DNA of 64,000 bases from Mycteria americana (GCF_035582795.1 NC_134367.1:111834062-111898061); one strand, 5' to 3'; positions 1-14,100 are shown, numbered from the stretch's first letter. The notes: generated from the letters alone by a model not told the origin. Numbers and translations: made by a program.

Positions 1-3000
1 ACGCAGCCTGAAATTTCAGACGTCTGTCTTAGGATGGCTTTTTGCTGAAGCTTTTTAAGCTGGTGCTTGCTCTCTATATTCCCATGCTGAAATTTCGGGG
101 TGCGTTCCTCCTTCCCTGCTTTTCCAGTCCAGCCACGGCTATGATTGCACTGGGAAGCAGAAGAGATCGCAGGATGTCAAGCAGCTTCCCCGCTTGGCTA
201 GCATGGGTGTTGCCCATTTGGGTGCAGATGTGGTCTTCTGCAGGGTGCCCTTGCTTGCAGGCACGCTGTATGTACCTGGCTGAGTGTTTCTCAGTCTGAA
301 AGCTGTCTTGAATATTTAACTGACTTTTTCGGCTGTGATCTTCTCTTACACTTAGCACAGCTCTAGCTTTTGAATAACCATCTTAATTCCTGCATTTAAC
401 GTACTGTATTTCTTTAACGTCTGTCATAACATATCAGTGTGTGTCTCTACGTGGTGCAGACACGAGCTTCACTTCTTAAAGTCAAGGATACTCTTTTCTG
501 TACAAATTCTTTCTTCTTCTAATTTGTATGATTTTACTAGTGACTCCCTTCCTCTCTCATTTCCCATCCCATTCCTCAAAGAGCCAGCTCTGACTTAAAT
601 AAACCAACAAACCACATACCAAAAGTCAACAAACAAATCCCGGACCGGTGTGCTTAGAGTTCAGCCTAAGTGGTAACAGGCTTGTTATCAGACATGCATG
701 CAATGCCCGGCGTGCTTGACAGCCTCTCGCTGTAGATGGAGGTCCTGGAGCTGAGTGGGCATCGGGAAGGACTGTCTTGTACTGGTAGGACTGAACGTCA
801 CCGCTTCTCAATATCCCTGCTTTTACATTAAATTGTTAGGGGGTTGTTTGCCCGAGCAGCAGCTTTGCCCTGAAAAAAAATGACTTTTACTGCTGTGTGG
901 CAAGTCCAGTAAGTCCCCCATAGCTGAGTCCTGCCGAGTGTTAGGATGGGCTTTTGGTGTGGCTCCAGGTGCTGTAATGGAGTAACTGAGATGCTGCTGT
1001 GCCTGTGTGAAGGACGTGGACCTGAGCAGCGACCGCACGCTGCCGCAGATGGCAAAGGTGCCCTTGAAGGACTGGGTGGCTCTGTCCGGGAAGGGAGACA
1101 TGAGGCTCAGAAGAATAGGGGCAGGGAAGGGAAATCTCCTAAATCGGTGTATGAGTTCCTGCTGTCTGTGGATCTGCCCTTTCAAGCTCAGCCGTTTCCA
1201 GCATGGAAACCCTCGCCGGTTAGGAGTTACCAGGCAAACCTCGTGTCTTGGCCATGTGGGTGGCAGGAGCTTGAGACTGCCCCGTCCTCTGCTTACCCTG
1301 CTGACTCCACCAGCATTGCCGGGCTCAGAAGGAAAGCCAAAGGATGGCTTGCTGCTAGGTGTGACACCTCTAGTAGGAAAAACAAAGCGTACAGTAGGTA
1401 CCACCTCTACCAGTAAGGTGATGCTGATGTGCTCTGTCAGCGTTTTCCCAAGGCTCTAGAGACTGCACAACTCTCTAATTCTTAAGAACAGAAACTGCAT
1501 TTACCAAAAAAACCCCACCTCAAAAAAGCCCCTCCTGAAACTTTGTCAAAGCTTCCCCATTTCCGACACACAGTATTTAAATCTTTACCCTCTGCCCTGC
1601 TTAGAAAAGCACCAGATGAGGGTACTGCTCCAAATTCTTCCTGCAAAATAAGTCTGTGGTACATGGTGGCACGCACAGACTCCACAGGGGGTGACAGGAA
1701 TGCTGCAGACCCCTTTGGATGAGCTCCTCAGCCGTCACTTCTTGCAGCGAGCGGCTGTAGCTTGCAAGCTTGTCTTGCTGATTGTGTTGTCTGTAGCCAT
1801 GTGCTAGCAATGCCTCTGGGTGCTTCTCTGAGAGGGCAAGATAATTTTGTATTTTCTTCCATTTTTTCTTTGTTAACGGCATCTTAATTGTGTCTTGAAG
1901 GGAGCACGTAGTCAGCTTTCTTCTATCCCGAGTGCCTGTGGAAGCAGAGGTGCCTATGGCATGTTGCATGAGAGGAGCATGTTTTATGTTGTAACATCAG
2001 GGTAAGGAGGGTTTTGAAGCCTTTCAAATGAATCTGGGCTCTTGTATTGGAAGAGTGTAAATGTCTGACAGGAGGGGAGGGTCTGTGCCCCCCCATCCTG
2101 GGGCAGGCTGCTTTCTGACGCCTCCCTGGCTATTGCTGCTGACCGTCAGCTACGAAATTATCTCTTGGAGGTCTGGCAGCAAAAGTAGGAAGAGTCCTTC
2201 CTCATGTTTGCCGTAACACTAAAATTTTGGGTTGGACTTTACATTTTGAAGTGAATCTCCTGATTTTTTCCCCCACTTACCCACATGAGCTGGCACTGCA
2301 GGGCAGTTCCGGGACGCATGAACTGGATTCATTTTGGCTGGTGCTAACCTGGAAGAGGTGCTGCAGGAGCGTGCTTGCTGTGCCCTGACTGCTCTCAAAT
2401 GTTGTCCGCAAGACCCTGCTGTAGCAGATCTGGAGTAAAAAACCCTCCAAGGCACGTGCAGGTGATCCCCCAGCACCAACTCTCTCACTCCGCAGAGCTG
2501 CTTCCACCGAGCTGTGCCACATCGTGCTGCAGATGTGGCTGTGGATGGTTGTTCTGTTTGCACGTATATCCATGTCAGCCGGCTAAATACCTTTACCCTG
2601 CCTGTCACAGCAGTCTGCGGGCGTTCAGGAGTCTAGGACGGCATTCAGCAGAGATTGAGGGAAGGCTATCCTTGCTTGGATTGCTGAAAAATATTGTACG
2701 TTATGGTTTTCTTTTAATGAGTTGAAGGGCGCTGAAGGGAAAGTAGCTGCTTTGAGATGTCTTATGAGCCAGCACTGCAGTCAAGAGGAGGAACTTCTCA
2801 TGCCATGGAAACAGGATGTATGTACGTCAGATCTCTGCTAAAATACACGTTACCCTTTCTGTGTGCACACATTGTGATGCTGCTGCTGTATCTAAGTCGC
2901 TTGTCAAGGTTTACCCCAGATGATAGACTTACAAGCTGAAATACCCTTTCTTACTAGAGTTGCAGTTGAGCTTGTGTCTGCAGTCATCCAGACAGACAAG

Positions 3001-5007
3001 GTTTCAGTCGTTCTCTAGTAATGGTGGTTGGGAGCTGGAGCTGATGGAAAGCAAGGGGACAGTGCTGGAGCCGGTCCCTGGGACACCTGCTTGCCTTCCA
3101 GGGCCACAGCAGATACGCTGGTTCTTCTGAAGATGTGGAGGTGTGATTGCGGGCTAGCAATCCTTGGGAGATACTGCTAATGCTCTTTGCATCTTAAGTA
3201 CTGTCACGCAGTCTTGGGGTCAGGGGGAGAGAGGTCTGCGGTGGGATATTGCTTTGAGGGAGCAATGTCCGATATATAGCATGGGAGGACCTGAAGTGAA
3301 AAGTGGTTTGGAGTTGGAAGCCCTGAAGAGTCTCCCTGCTCTTTGCTAGACTTGTTTTTCCAGTTGTGGGCTCGGGGATTTTTTATTAATCGATACCACT
3401 GGGCAGAAAAGTTGCAAGGAGGCAGGAGTGGCTTCCGCATCTAACGTCACTTTGGCATTCCCCTGCTCATGTGGATGTGGCCCTGCCACTGTCTCCTCTG
3501 GAGGTTGGGCGGGACAGGGTTTGAATATCTTCCAACAGATCTCCCTTTCTTGTTCTTGGTAGATAGGTGTTTTAGGGTTTTTTTTCTTCTTTTAGGGCTT
3601 GTCTTTTTTTGTTTGTTTGTTTGTTTTTTGACAAGAGGTGGTGGTAAAAAATCTGTGTGGCTATTCAAATATTCGGGCAAAGAGCAGGTCCCATCTATAA
3701 GCCTGTAGAGATAGGAGAGAGGTCTGTTATCTGATAAACCTCTCGGTGAACATACGATACACTTCCATGTGCACGCACCATATTTTCCAGTGGTTCACCT
3801 AGCTCAAGCGGAAGCAGCTGGTGAGAACTGCCCATACCCGATAGAGCCGCGGCTGCTGCCCGGGGCTGAAGCTCGTGGAAGGCTTTCTGCAGCGCGGGGA
3901 TGGGTGTCTGCCTCTGCAGCGAGCCCGAGCCGCTGGTGCCGGCTGAGTTGCTCCGCTTGGGCTTTCCTCGCTGGTCTGGTCATTCTCAGTGGTCATACTT
4001 CACTGCTAGCAGAGGAGGGACCGTGGTGGTAAAGGTAAAGGACAAGGCTGCACCAAGGGGGGCATCTTGTTTCCATCTTGTGTTCCACGAAGCTGGGGTT
4101 TTTGCTCTGAGACTTTTCCCCCAAAAATCCTATAGAAAGATCTTCCCGTTCGGGTGTAGAGCTGCCCCATCCTTCTGCCATGTGCATGACCACCCCCGTA
4201 ACATCTGTTTTCCCCCAAAAATCCTGGTGCCGCTACCTGTAGAGCTGTTAGCTGATCTATCAGGTCAGTGATTACAGAATTGTTTTAACATTTTCCTATT
4301 TAATGTTCCTCTTTATGTTGCAAGAACTAGCAGGCTTGAAAAACATTTTTTTTCTGTATATAGTAAATATGTGAAGAAACCCTTGAGAGAAGCAGGAGGT
4401 GCTTTATCTTGCTTAACTTTTGGCATATCAAATTTAGTATCAAGAATGACTAGCACAGAGGTGCTTACATTGTTAGGTGCATCAAAAATACATTAATTAG
4501 GTTTTCAGATTTTGAAAAAGTGGGAATAATCCGTTTTGTAGCTGGGCATCTGGCAAGGTCCTTTGACAGCATGGTGTAAAGTTAAATTAGAATTTGGCCA
4601 TATCGAAGCAAAGGGAAAGGTGCTTCAGTTTCTTACTTAGAAACCTGTTAATCAAAGACTGCTGATCAATTCACTGATGCCTAGACAGATCTTTAAACTC
4701 ACAGCTGTATTTTCCAAGTGTTTAAATAAGGTTTACAGCTTTCAGTGGACAAATGTGAATGGAAATGGGGCTTTGGAGATGCTATCCCAAGCTGCAAGAC
4801 GGGTCTTTCCATACCGTATAACGAGGGTCTCGGGATTGTACGCTTGGTTTAGGAGCATCCGCTTTTCATGCAGGTGATGTACATCAGCTGTACAGCGGTG
4901 GATGCCTACGTCATTGCATTTTGCTGTGTCTTGGGAATATTAAATTAGAAATGACTGTAACACCCTGGTCCCTGGATTTTCTAATTTGCAGTACTTCTTT
5001 CTTGCAG
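1..5007 (+). other. FOXN2 intron (3' part), no coding sequence seen
   Basis: Lies upstream of the forkhead-wing exon and ends in a good acceptor. I searched for the missing forkhead exon (PYSFSLLIY, WKNSVRHNLS) in the translations and did not find it, so that exon is before the window. Contents: mixed unique sequence, a T-rich stretch with a (TTTG) run near 3600-3630, and an 18-base direct repeat at 4114 and 4208. No recognised gene or element. Confidence 0.8.
4114..4225. repeat. 18-bp perfect direct repeat in FOXN2 intron
   Basis: The 18 bases TTTTCCCCCAAAAATCCT occur at 4114-4131 and again at 4208-4225, a 94-base shift. I see no longer match between the flanks. It could be the residue of a small duplication or a paired binding site; function unknown. 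Confidence 0.8.
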
Positions 5008-5132
5008 GTGAATGGAAAAGGTTCTTTATGGTGCGTTGACCCAGAGTATAAACCTAATCTGGTCCAAGCACTGAAAAAGCAGCCTTTTCCCTCAGCACTT
5101 GCATTTTATACTCCGCCGGCATCACCGCCAAG
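5008..5132 (+). CDS. FOXN2: FOXN2 coding exon: end of forkhead domain
   Basis: Acceptor ttcttgcag ends at 5007 and donor gtaggt starts at 5133. The exon starts in phase 0 with [18 protein letters not shown] and ends after two bases of a codon. The forkhead part ends near ALKKQPF; the rest is a Pro-rich stretch with TPPASPP. The preceding intron starts before the window. Confidence 0.96.
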
Positions 5133-8100
5133 GTAGGTGAATTTTCTCATCCGGGTACGGCACGCGGTTATGTTACTCCACCTAGCAGAGGACGTGCCCG
5201 TGTGGATGCTGACACGTTGTTAGCAGCTGCCACCCGAGAAAAGAATTTGAGTGGGGCTTAGGTGAGACCGGCTAGACGAGGCGGGGGGATGTAATAAGTT
5301 CAGGCTTCCCAGATAGCAGCTCTGGGGTTCGTGTCCCAGTTGTCTTTGTAACTGTGGGAGAGTTTAAAAGACGAAGGTCGGGGCTGTGCTGGGTGCTTAC
5401 TGGTGAGCCCCATTTCTCTGGAGGGCAGGCAGTCCCAGGAATGGGAGCAAAATCCTCCTTCAAGCACAGTTTCACTGGGACTAATCTAGGGTGCCTGGTG
5501 TTGCTAGCTTGGAAGGAGGTGTGTGTCTTCTCCTCTAAGTCACTCGTCTGGTTATAAGATGTATATGTTCTATGCTGTTGACAAAAACAATCAATTTTTC
5601 TACAATGTGAAGTGCTTAGAGAGGCTGGTCTAAGAGAGGGGTGTTTTTCTCCGAGGCTGTTAAAAGCATTTTGCAGCAGGGATGGGAAGAACAGCCTTTA
5701 CCATAAGCATACTCTGAGGTGGAGCATGCAAGACTTCTGAAATCAGGGCTTCCTCATCCAACACGTTTTAAGATTAGGCAATAGTAGGCAATAGATTTTG
5801 GAGAATTTTAAGTCAATGTCATGTGGTCTCAGTAGAGGAAGAGGAACGGCAGCTGGGTCAGCCTGTAGAAGCGAGACGGAGAGGAGGAGGAGGACAGAAA
5901 GCAGAGAGGAACGCGTTGTTGTTGGTGAGCTCAGTTCTTAGGTAGGCACGTGGCCGGTTTATCTAGTTCAGCAAAGAATTTGGGTGAGATAAGAGATAAT
6001 TAAGTTCTCTGTACATTGCCCTATGCCTTAACCTTACTGCGAGGAGTTTCCTTAACAAACAGGAGAAACCGGGGTTACTGGAGCAGGATGTAAAACTGAT
6101 AACACTGAGCAGACATTTCTAAGGGTCCAATGGGACATGGACCCTGGGAGCTGGCACCTCCGTGCAAGCCTTAGCTGTCCAGCAGCGGCCGAAGATTTGT
6201 GTGGCACGGGCTCTTCCAGTTGGCTTGTAACCTACAAGATGTAACAGGGGTCTCTGACCTTCCAGCCATCTAGAGCCGTAAAGTGTCGTCTTGGGTTTGA
6301 AAAAGCCAGGCAGAAATACCCTGTTTTCCAGCTTTCTGCTGGAATGGGAGCATTACTAAAATAACCCTGAAGCATTTAAGTTTTAAGAAATGGTCAAATT
6401 GGAAAGTATGAGATGGCTGATGGTATTCTCAGGCTTTGTTTTGTGGGAACAAAGATTGTTGAAACTACTGTAATTGGACTCTAGATGATAATGTTTTTAC
6501 AGGCATTAATGTTTCTATGTAAGGGCATGGACTTCTGTTTTTCAGTACAACTCAAGTGAAGGTTTGGTCCTCGAAAGCTTTGTTAACACCGTGTCTATGT
6601 TAACACAGTCAAACTTGAAGATTTAGAGAAGAATACAGATGGGAAGGGACTTCTGGATGTTGTCTGTCCAGCCAGAGGAGCAGAGGATCAAGACAGACTC
6701 AGCCTAGGGCAGGTTGTACAGAGCCTTGACCAGTTAAGCTTTTAATATCTCCAAGGTCTTCAAGATTAGTCCAATGATACCAGCATTGAAGTATGATTTA
6801 CCTAGCTTGTATAAAGATAACGTACTGAAATTAGGTGTAGGGAAGGAGAGATTTTATCTGAACCCTAAAGTATTTGCAAGAACAGGACTTTGATTTGAAG
6901 CTGTTGTTTTCGGTAACTTTTTTCCTTCACTGAAGGACTAGTCACACTTGCCAACAATCACAATTACAAGGAAATCCTGGTCCTAATGAAGCCACATGGC
7001 AAAATTCCCACTGACTTCAATACGTGAAGGATTTTGTGGTGCTTATATTTATAAGGACAACAAAATAAAACCAGCATTTTAAGACACCCGACTTCTTCCT
7101 AATGAAAGCTGGTTTATTTTCTTTTAATAATAAAAAACATTTGTAGGACTTTCACTCATACACAGAAGAAACAGAGTTATATTTTTCCCTTCAATGTTTA
7201 AAAGTTCTTGTATTAGATTTAAATTCTGGCTTAATTTTGGGGAAGGGCCCCCAAGGGGCTGCCTTATATGTGGAGAGAAAGAGCAAGCCCAGAGGTACAG
7301 GTGGAGACAGGCTGGAAGGACTGTCCAAATCTAACTATATGGTGATGCTGGAATTCGACTGCGAGAGTCTCTGAATTTTAGTGTGGGAGGGCTTGTGTTC
7401 ATAATTATTTTTACAGTGTGTTAGCGGGGAATATACCTATCATTCAGCAGCATTTTAAAATAAAATTTAAGGTGTTACTTTGAGCAGAAGCTTTCCAAAA
7501 CTGTAATCTGTGTCTGGGAAAACTGAAACTTGTATTATCATAGATGATTGGCATCATTGCTGCATTTTATTCCTGCACAGCTTGTTCAACAAGTCAGTGC
7601 AAGGCCCCTAGCTGCATTCTGTTTCTAGTACTACATGTATTATATCCCTGGGCTCTGGGGACAGCCAGGGTCCTCATCTTGCAAATACCTTATGCATATG
7701 CATAGCTTGTCTTAATCAATACTAAGCATTAAATTGCTGTAGGAGAGTTCTATGTGGATATGATTCTTGAAGGATCTGAGCTCAGACAAAAGGATGAAGA
7801 AGTTTAGCATCTCTTTGTACAATTTACTTGCAGACTGCAGAGCCAGCCATGTTGGGGTGGATCCATTGGTTTCCTTGTGACTTTTTTTAAAATTATTTTT
7901 AATTTTTTTTTCCCCCATTTTTGGATCTGTTCCCTTTGCACTCCATCGCCCCCGCAAGGAAACACACCAGACAGTGAACTCGACTTTTGCACATGTTTGC
8001 ATTCAACTGCACTGGATGTTTCTCCCATCGGTTACCACGTTGGGAGATGCTTAAATACCACTCTCCTTTTCAGTAGCTTTGGTTACCACCGCCAGGCAGG

Positions 8101-11100
8101 CTGCAGTGCTGCAAGAGCTCCTTACGTAGCTCGGATGATGCATTTCAAGCCACCTTGCTTCGGTTTTTTTGCATCTTCTCCTTGCCATTAGCAGTCTGCA
8201 CTGTGCTAACCTTTGGAGCTGTTAGCAATGGCTAGCTGAGTTTGGATACTATGATGGCAAGTCGAAGCAGCGAGGGTATTAAACTGGCATCCCTCGTAAA
8301 GAACTGTGCAAAGCAGGTGATCTCAGGGTGGTTAAGATGTGTGCAGCCACAGCACCAGCCAATGACCAGTGAAAAATATTTTGTTCAAAATTCAACTTAA
8401 AGAATGAAGATTTTTGTTTTAAAAAGGTATTTTAAAAATGGAAATAATTGTTTGGGGTTTAATTAATGATCTAGACCAGTAATTTAAAAAAAACGAAGCA
8501 CTTAGCAGCTGTGTGATTTTGGGGGAGAGGGATTTGTGGCTGTGCCTTATTTTGGAAAATAGAGCTGCCTATAAATATGATAAATATAGAAGGTAAGCAC
8601 ACCTTAATGATAGAAGTCACCCCATTAATCCTCTAAGGTTGCTGTTACAGGTTGGGCTTGAAAATTCTGCTCATCACCCTTTGAATTCTCCTAGTGATAC
8701 TACAAAAGATGGCACATTGCTATGTTTCAAGCAATTTTAATAGTAGTGTACTATTTCTGTTGTATTTATTTCTAACTGTTTGCTAGTACCTTTATAATGA
8801 ACTGAATAATTAGGACTGGATGTGTAGCAGGAAACCACGTGAAAGCTTTAACTTGCCCTTTATTCTGGTGCAAAGCTGGTCTGATAATGCAGAAAAGCAG
8901 ACAGCATCACCAAAACAGCCCAGCTTCAGGTAACTTTAAAATCGGCAGATAACTTGGTTTGGTGTTGGTTCTTCCCTGGCTTTTTGCACAATGCTACCTT
9001 TTGTTTTTGCTAATCTCCCACCACTGTTTTGAAGAACAGATGGACACAACTGGTCCTTATCTATTCTGTTGCTCCTAGGCTCTAAGCATCCCTGTATAAG
9101 CTAATGTTTTGTTCACATGTAGCTTTTACTTACTGAAAAATACGTATCTTTGTTTAAAATCCAGCCTTTAGGCAGGTACATAAAATCTGTAGAAATTAGT
9201 ATCTCTTGCCAACAAGACTTTTGCTTAACGTGTGCGTTTGGGGGTGTTTTCCAAATGCTGATGATCGCTTAATCGTGCTACATAAACCATCAACCAGTGT
9301 GTCAAGCCGTCTACTGAGGGCAATGGAAATTGCTTACCTGCCAAACTGTGGTGATTGGGTCGGTTTTGTTTTTACCTTTCTACGATCATAGTATTGTGTC
9401 TACTATACTTTGTACAAATCATTTGGCTAATTAGGGCTTGGCTTTGACCTGTTGAATTTCTTTTCAGTAGGTCAGCGTCCCCTCACTACCTAACTTCAGT
9501 CCTTCAGCAGAATCATGGCCGATCTCTCAAAGGTAAACATTTAATTTTCTTTCGTTCCGCTCCCCTGTTTTTACTCGCAAGCATGTACTGAAGCCCAGCT
9601 GGTGTTGTGTACGGACCTGCTCTGAAGGGTCCACTAGATTACGAAAAAACCTGATGTAGTAGAGCGCATGCTCGTTATATTAGCCACTTGTGTATTAAGT
9701 TTAAGTACGTAAGATGAATCTCGAGATGTAATAGGAGTCGTCTTGTTCTGCCAGCAAGGTATTTAGCAGACACGTCACTCCCAAATATGACCTACTTAAA
9801 GAATGAATAGTTCATAGAAAACCAGTCTGAAAGCTACGTATCTCTACACTAGTTTTATTGGTTACCAAGAACTGAGAACAGAAGGCAGCAAGTTTTAATG
9901 TATAAAATTTGTGGGATGTGGCCGTAGAAGTGCCTTGAAGTTGGTTGTTTGATACAGGTGGCTGGGAGAGCATGACAGGATTTGCAGGGGAATGTGGAAC
10001 AATTCAGAGGAGTATTTCCCAGCTGTGTGGTACTTTTCACTCAGTGGCCAGAAAGTTGGGCACAAGCAGGTGTTATTGCCAGTGTAGTTATGCAGGAAGA
10101 CCTAAGTTCTGGCTATTAACCCAGTTAACAGAATAGCCTCATGATGTCTGTTTAGTTACCACCTTAAAGATTGCAAAACATTCATTTTAACTCTCGGGAG
10201 AGAGGAATAGGATAGGTTTAATATATGGACTCCTAATACAGGTCTTGATCCCGTAGGCTGCAGTGCGGCTCCTCAACCAAATTTATATCCGTCTGTGTTT
10301 CCTGCAGGAGTAATGAAGTAGGTGCAGGAAAAACAAGTCATGTCCACAACCAAAAGCTTTTGTGTTGTATAAATGTTATTTTAACCATAGTCACCAAAAC
10401 TTGGTGGAGAAAGATTGGATCGGACCGAGTCATGGTCAGGATGTTACTGTGGATGAGCGATCTCGTCTAGCCATGGCAGGGACTCAGTGGCACAACGTAC
10501 TTCCCCGTCTAGCGCGTTAAACGTAGTTGTCTGTAGATGATGTTTCAGAAGGTGGTTGTCCCTGCAGTAGCTGGCACCACTGTTAGGGCAGTTGTTCGGC
10601 ACTTGCAAACCTGCCCAAGAGGTCGGATAGGCACCGGCAGCGGCGTGCAAGCTGAGCAGGGGATGTTGATGTAGCTATGCTTGCGCTTTTGTAGCACAGG
10701 CAACCCCAAAGTGGTATTAATACTGAGAAAGAACACAGGTTTGGGGTTGGTTTGGGGTTTTTTTTGCTGTTTATTTTCAGGGAACCCCTGCTGAAGTGCA
10801 GCATTGCTTGTCTTTCTGGTGTCCCCTTCCTCAGCCCACTGGGATATACCTACTCTTACAGGTTTTAACGAGCGTTAAGTAACAAGGACTTGGGCATAGT
10901 TCTGTCCTAGGGATTTCTACTTCTGCATTCCATGACGAAAAACAGACAGCCAGATTCAGATTTAAAAAAAAAAAAAAAAAAAGTGAATTTAAGATGGAAA
11001 TCTGTTTTTCATTGACAGTCAAATGCAAATAGAAGTAGCAACAGCTGTTGATCAGAAGATGGTTACTTCATTTTCCCATATGTACTTTTAAAGAAGTTTT

Positions 11101-14100
11101 TTCTTCATTTAAAAACATTTTAGTGGGCCTCGGTACCAGGAAGGAGCTAGACAGCATGCTGGGATATTGCAGCAATTCTTTAGAAGCCTGTTGAGCACAG
11201 GTCTTGTACCTCAGTAATAAAGCTTAATCCACTGAAGGCTTATCCTCATCAAAAATAATAATTTTTTTTAAAGTCCTGAAAAGTGAGTCGTGCTCATTTT
11301 TTAAAGGGCTGATCCCAAGAAAAAGCGAGCATGTGTTAATTTGTTGTAGAGGAGTATTGCTAAAGCTCTTTCAAAAGGCTAATAAAAGGCCACCAACGAA
11401 GTAGGACTTCAGCAGCATAGCAGATGTCCAGCTCTCTGGTTTTGCTAGCGCAGTGGGCTGTTGAGGTGAGAAGGTTGCTTTTAGTTTTCGGCCACAAACC
11501 AGAAACATTAGTTAGGCAGCAAAGCCAAGGTTTTTTAAAGACCAAGCAGCTGCCTGGCCCACAGATGATAATTACCACGCATCCAGACGGAGGTTTTATG
11601 GTGGTACTCTGGTGGCAAGGAGCATCCTTGGCTGGCTGGCTGCTGCAGGGCTGCTCGATCTCCTCTGCCCGCAGGACTGCAGGAGGAATATGTTTCCTTG
11701 GGAAGACCCGGGATTCTCAGGGCTTGTTAGAGAATACAAGAAATCCCCCTCCCCTTAATAATTTTGCTGGTGTGTCCTGTGACAAGTTCGGAGATTGCCA
11801 GTCTGATGCTAACTATTCCAATTTGCTACACCGGAGGTGCCGAAATAATGACGTATATCTGCTCTCGTTTCATTTCTGCATCTCGGTGAACCTGTTCGGC
11901 ACCTCCCTAGCATTAGAGGAAAGCCATTAACGTTCCTGGGGTCATATAGGGCAGCTGTCGTGCAGATGAAAGAATTCCTTGTAATAAGGCATTTCCGCAA
12001 CCATTCTGCTGGGGAAGCATAAATTTGGGAAATAGTGCTCTATCGAGGAGAGCGATCACAAATGAAGCCAAAGCACATTAACGGTGACGCAGAGCACTGC
12101 TAAGAAGTCGCTGCAGAAGTGTCTTTCCTCTTTCTTTGGGGGTGCTAACATGCAGAAAAGCTATTTGCAGGTGGTAATTCTGTGTTGCATTAATGCCTCC
12201 GATTGCTTGTCATTTTAACAAGGTGGTCCTTATATACCAGCAACATATGTTAAGATAAAATGTCTGTGATAGCAAGTAAGGAATGGGAATATTTCACTTT
12301 CTGATTATGGTAGTGGAGGAAAGTAACTCTTCATGCTCTTTTTTTTATTTCTTTTTGTCAATTGGATACATATGACTTGTAAATTCAGGGGCTCTGTTGC
12401 TGCCAAAAAAAGACAAAACAGAATAAAATAAAATAACCTCATGAGTGCAATGGGATAGACCTTAACGTATGCTGGTTTTAAAATGATAGAAAGTGAAAAC
12501 AAGGGGGGAATGTGTATGTTTTATAACCTGTGTTGGAAACAGCAGCTCAGTCCCCTTTCCATGTTGGTACAGTATTCCCAAGGCGATGTCATCTTCTTCA
12601 AATTTCTCCTTAACCAAGATGAAGTTAGGGACAACTATATAAGACAAGGAAGCCAAACTGACAATTCTGCAGTCTAACCCTCCCCTCAAATTCAGTAACA
12701 TAGTTAATGCATATGACGGGGGCTGGGGGGGAAGAAATGCCATCAAAAATGACATTGCTGATGTTTCACTTCAGCAATTCCCACCCCAGTCCCAGTTCAG
12801 CAGGACTGAGAGCCCGTTCTGCTCGCTGCCAGCACCTCCCACGCATCGTCTTCCAGCCCCGCTTCTCCACTCGCCGCTCATGTACATACATACGTACACC
12901 TCGGATGTGGTCTTTTGCTCTGAGACACCAAGGTTCTTGTGAGAGCTCACCGTCTCTTTGCTCCTCTTTTGCCTGGTTAGTCCACCATATATATATATAG
13001 TCTTACGTATTGCTCTCCTGTACAAGGAGAGGAATATGTAGCCTGTCTCTCCATCATCCGTAGCTGAAGTGAGCAAAGGAAGACCTTGGATTTCCTCTTT
13101 TTTGAAGCACATGAGCATGTTCTGAAATGAGTGGGAAAGGCGTGCTTGTTTCTTTTCCTTTTCACCTGATTCTGGTTAGAAATGTCACTCTCTGCCATAA
13201 TATCCTTGAGGTGCCCTTTTTGAGATGTAAGCAATCCACTCTGTGCGGCAAAGGATGGAGTTTTACAGCAGCGCTTGTCACTCTAGCTAAAAGGATTGCA
13301 GTTCACCTAAACCTTTTAAAGTGCCTATTTATTATTTAGATCCCCATGCCTTCTAGATCGAGCAGTTCAGTGCCCTCTCCCCCCTCGTCATCTTGATTTC
13401 TTGTGTTTGACTTGTTGTTAGTGTGAAGAATACTGCTGGAGGAGAGGTGTTCTGAATTAGTGCTGCGTTAACGGGCGCGTTCGATCCTCAGCCTTGCATA
13501 TTCACATAACCAGGGTATGAAGCTGCTGAGATGCTTTGCTGTGCCATATGCATAATCTTTCTCTCCCAATGGGTACAAACAAAAGCCACTTGTTGATAAG
13601 TATAGCAACAGCATCGTCATATGAATGTCTAATTAATGTTGCTGATTCTTGGCTTCAGCTTTGGTAAGTGCGATGTGAGAATTCAGCTTTTGAATATTGT
13701 AGTTAAGATATGAGACTGTTCTGTAGCCATATTGCAGTGTATAAAAGCCATGCCCTGTCTAAACTCGTACATTCCCCCCCCACCCCGCTCTTTATTGTAG
13801 GCCAATATATGCAGATACATATTCTGCATATGTTCTAGGGACCTCATTTTGTCAGGCTTACCTGAGATCTAACATTTTGCTGCTTCTCCTTCACAGAATC
13901 TGATATTGATGCTGCTACTGCAATGATGCTGTTAAATACTTCCATTCAACAAGGGATGTTGGACTGTAAGCATAAGCCATTTTACTCTGTTTTTCTTCTC
14001 TACCCAGTAGCTAAATGTTTTCTCTATAAAGTTTCAGGAAATGAGTATGGTCTAGTTTCCAAATAATAAGAGCAGTCAAGAAGCAATTCTGGTTTGATTA

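Noticed and set aside
42-299. 85-codon frame at the window start as a possible missing forkhead exon
   Set aside because: No forkhead words (PYSFSLLIY, WKNSVRHNLS) in any frame here.
823-1404. 193-codon frame on minus, overlapping a 156-codon frame on +
   Set aside because: Overlapping frames on both strands in moderately GC-rich intron; no splice pattern or recognisable motif.
10963-10982. A-run as the tail of a processed pseudogene or SINE
   Set aside because: The preceding 300 bases show no gene or SINE-like sequence.
11424-11930. 168-codon open frame in a FOXN2 intron
   Set aside because: No domain, and it runs across an inverted repeat. Treated as chance.
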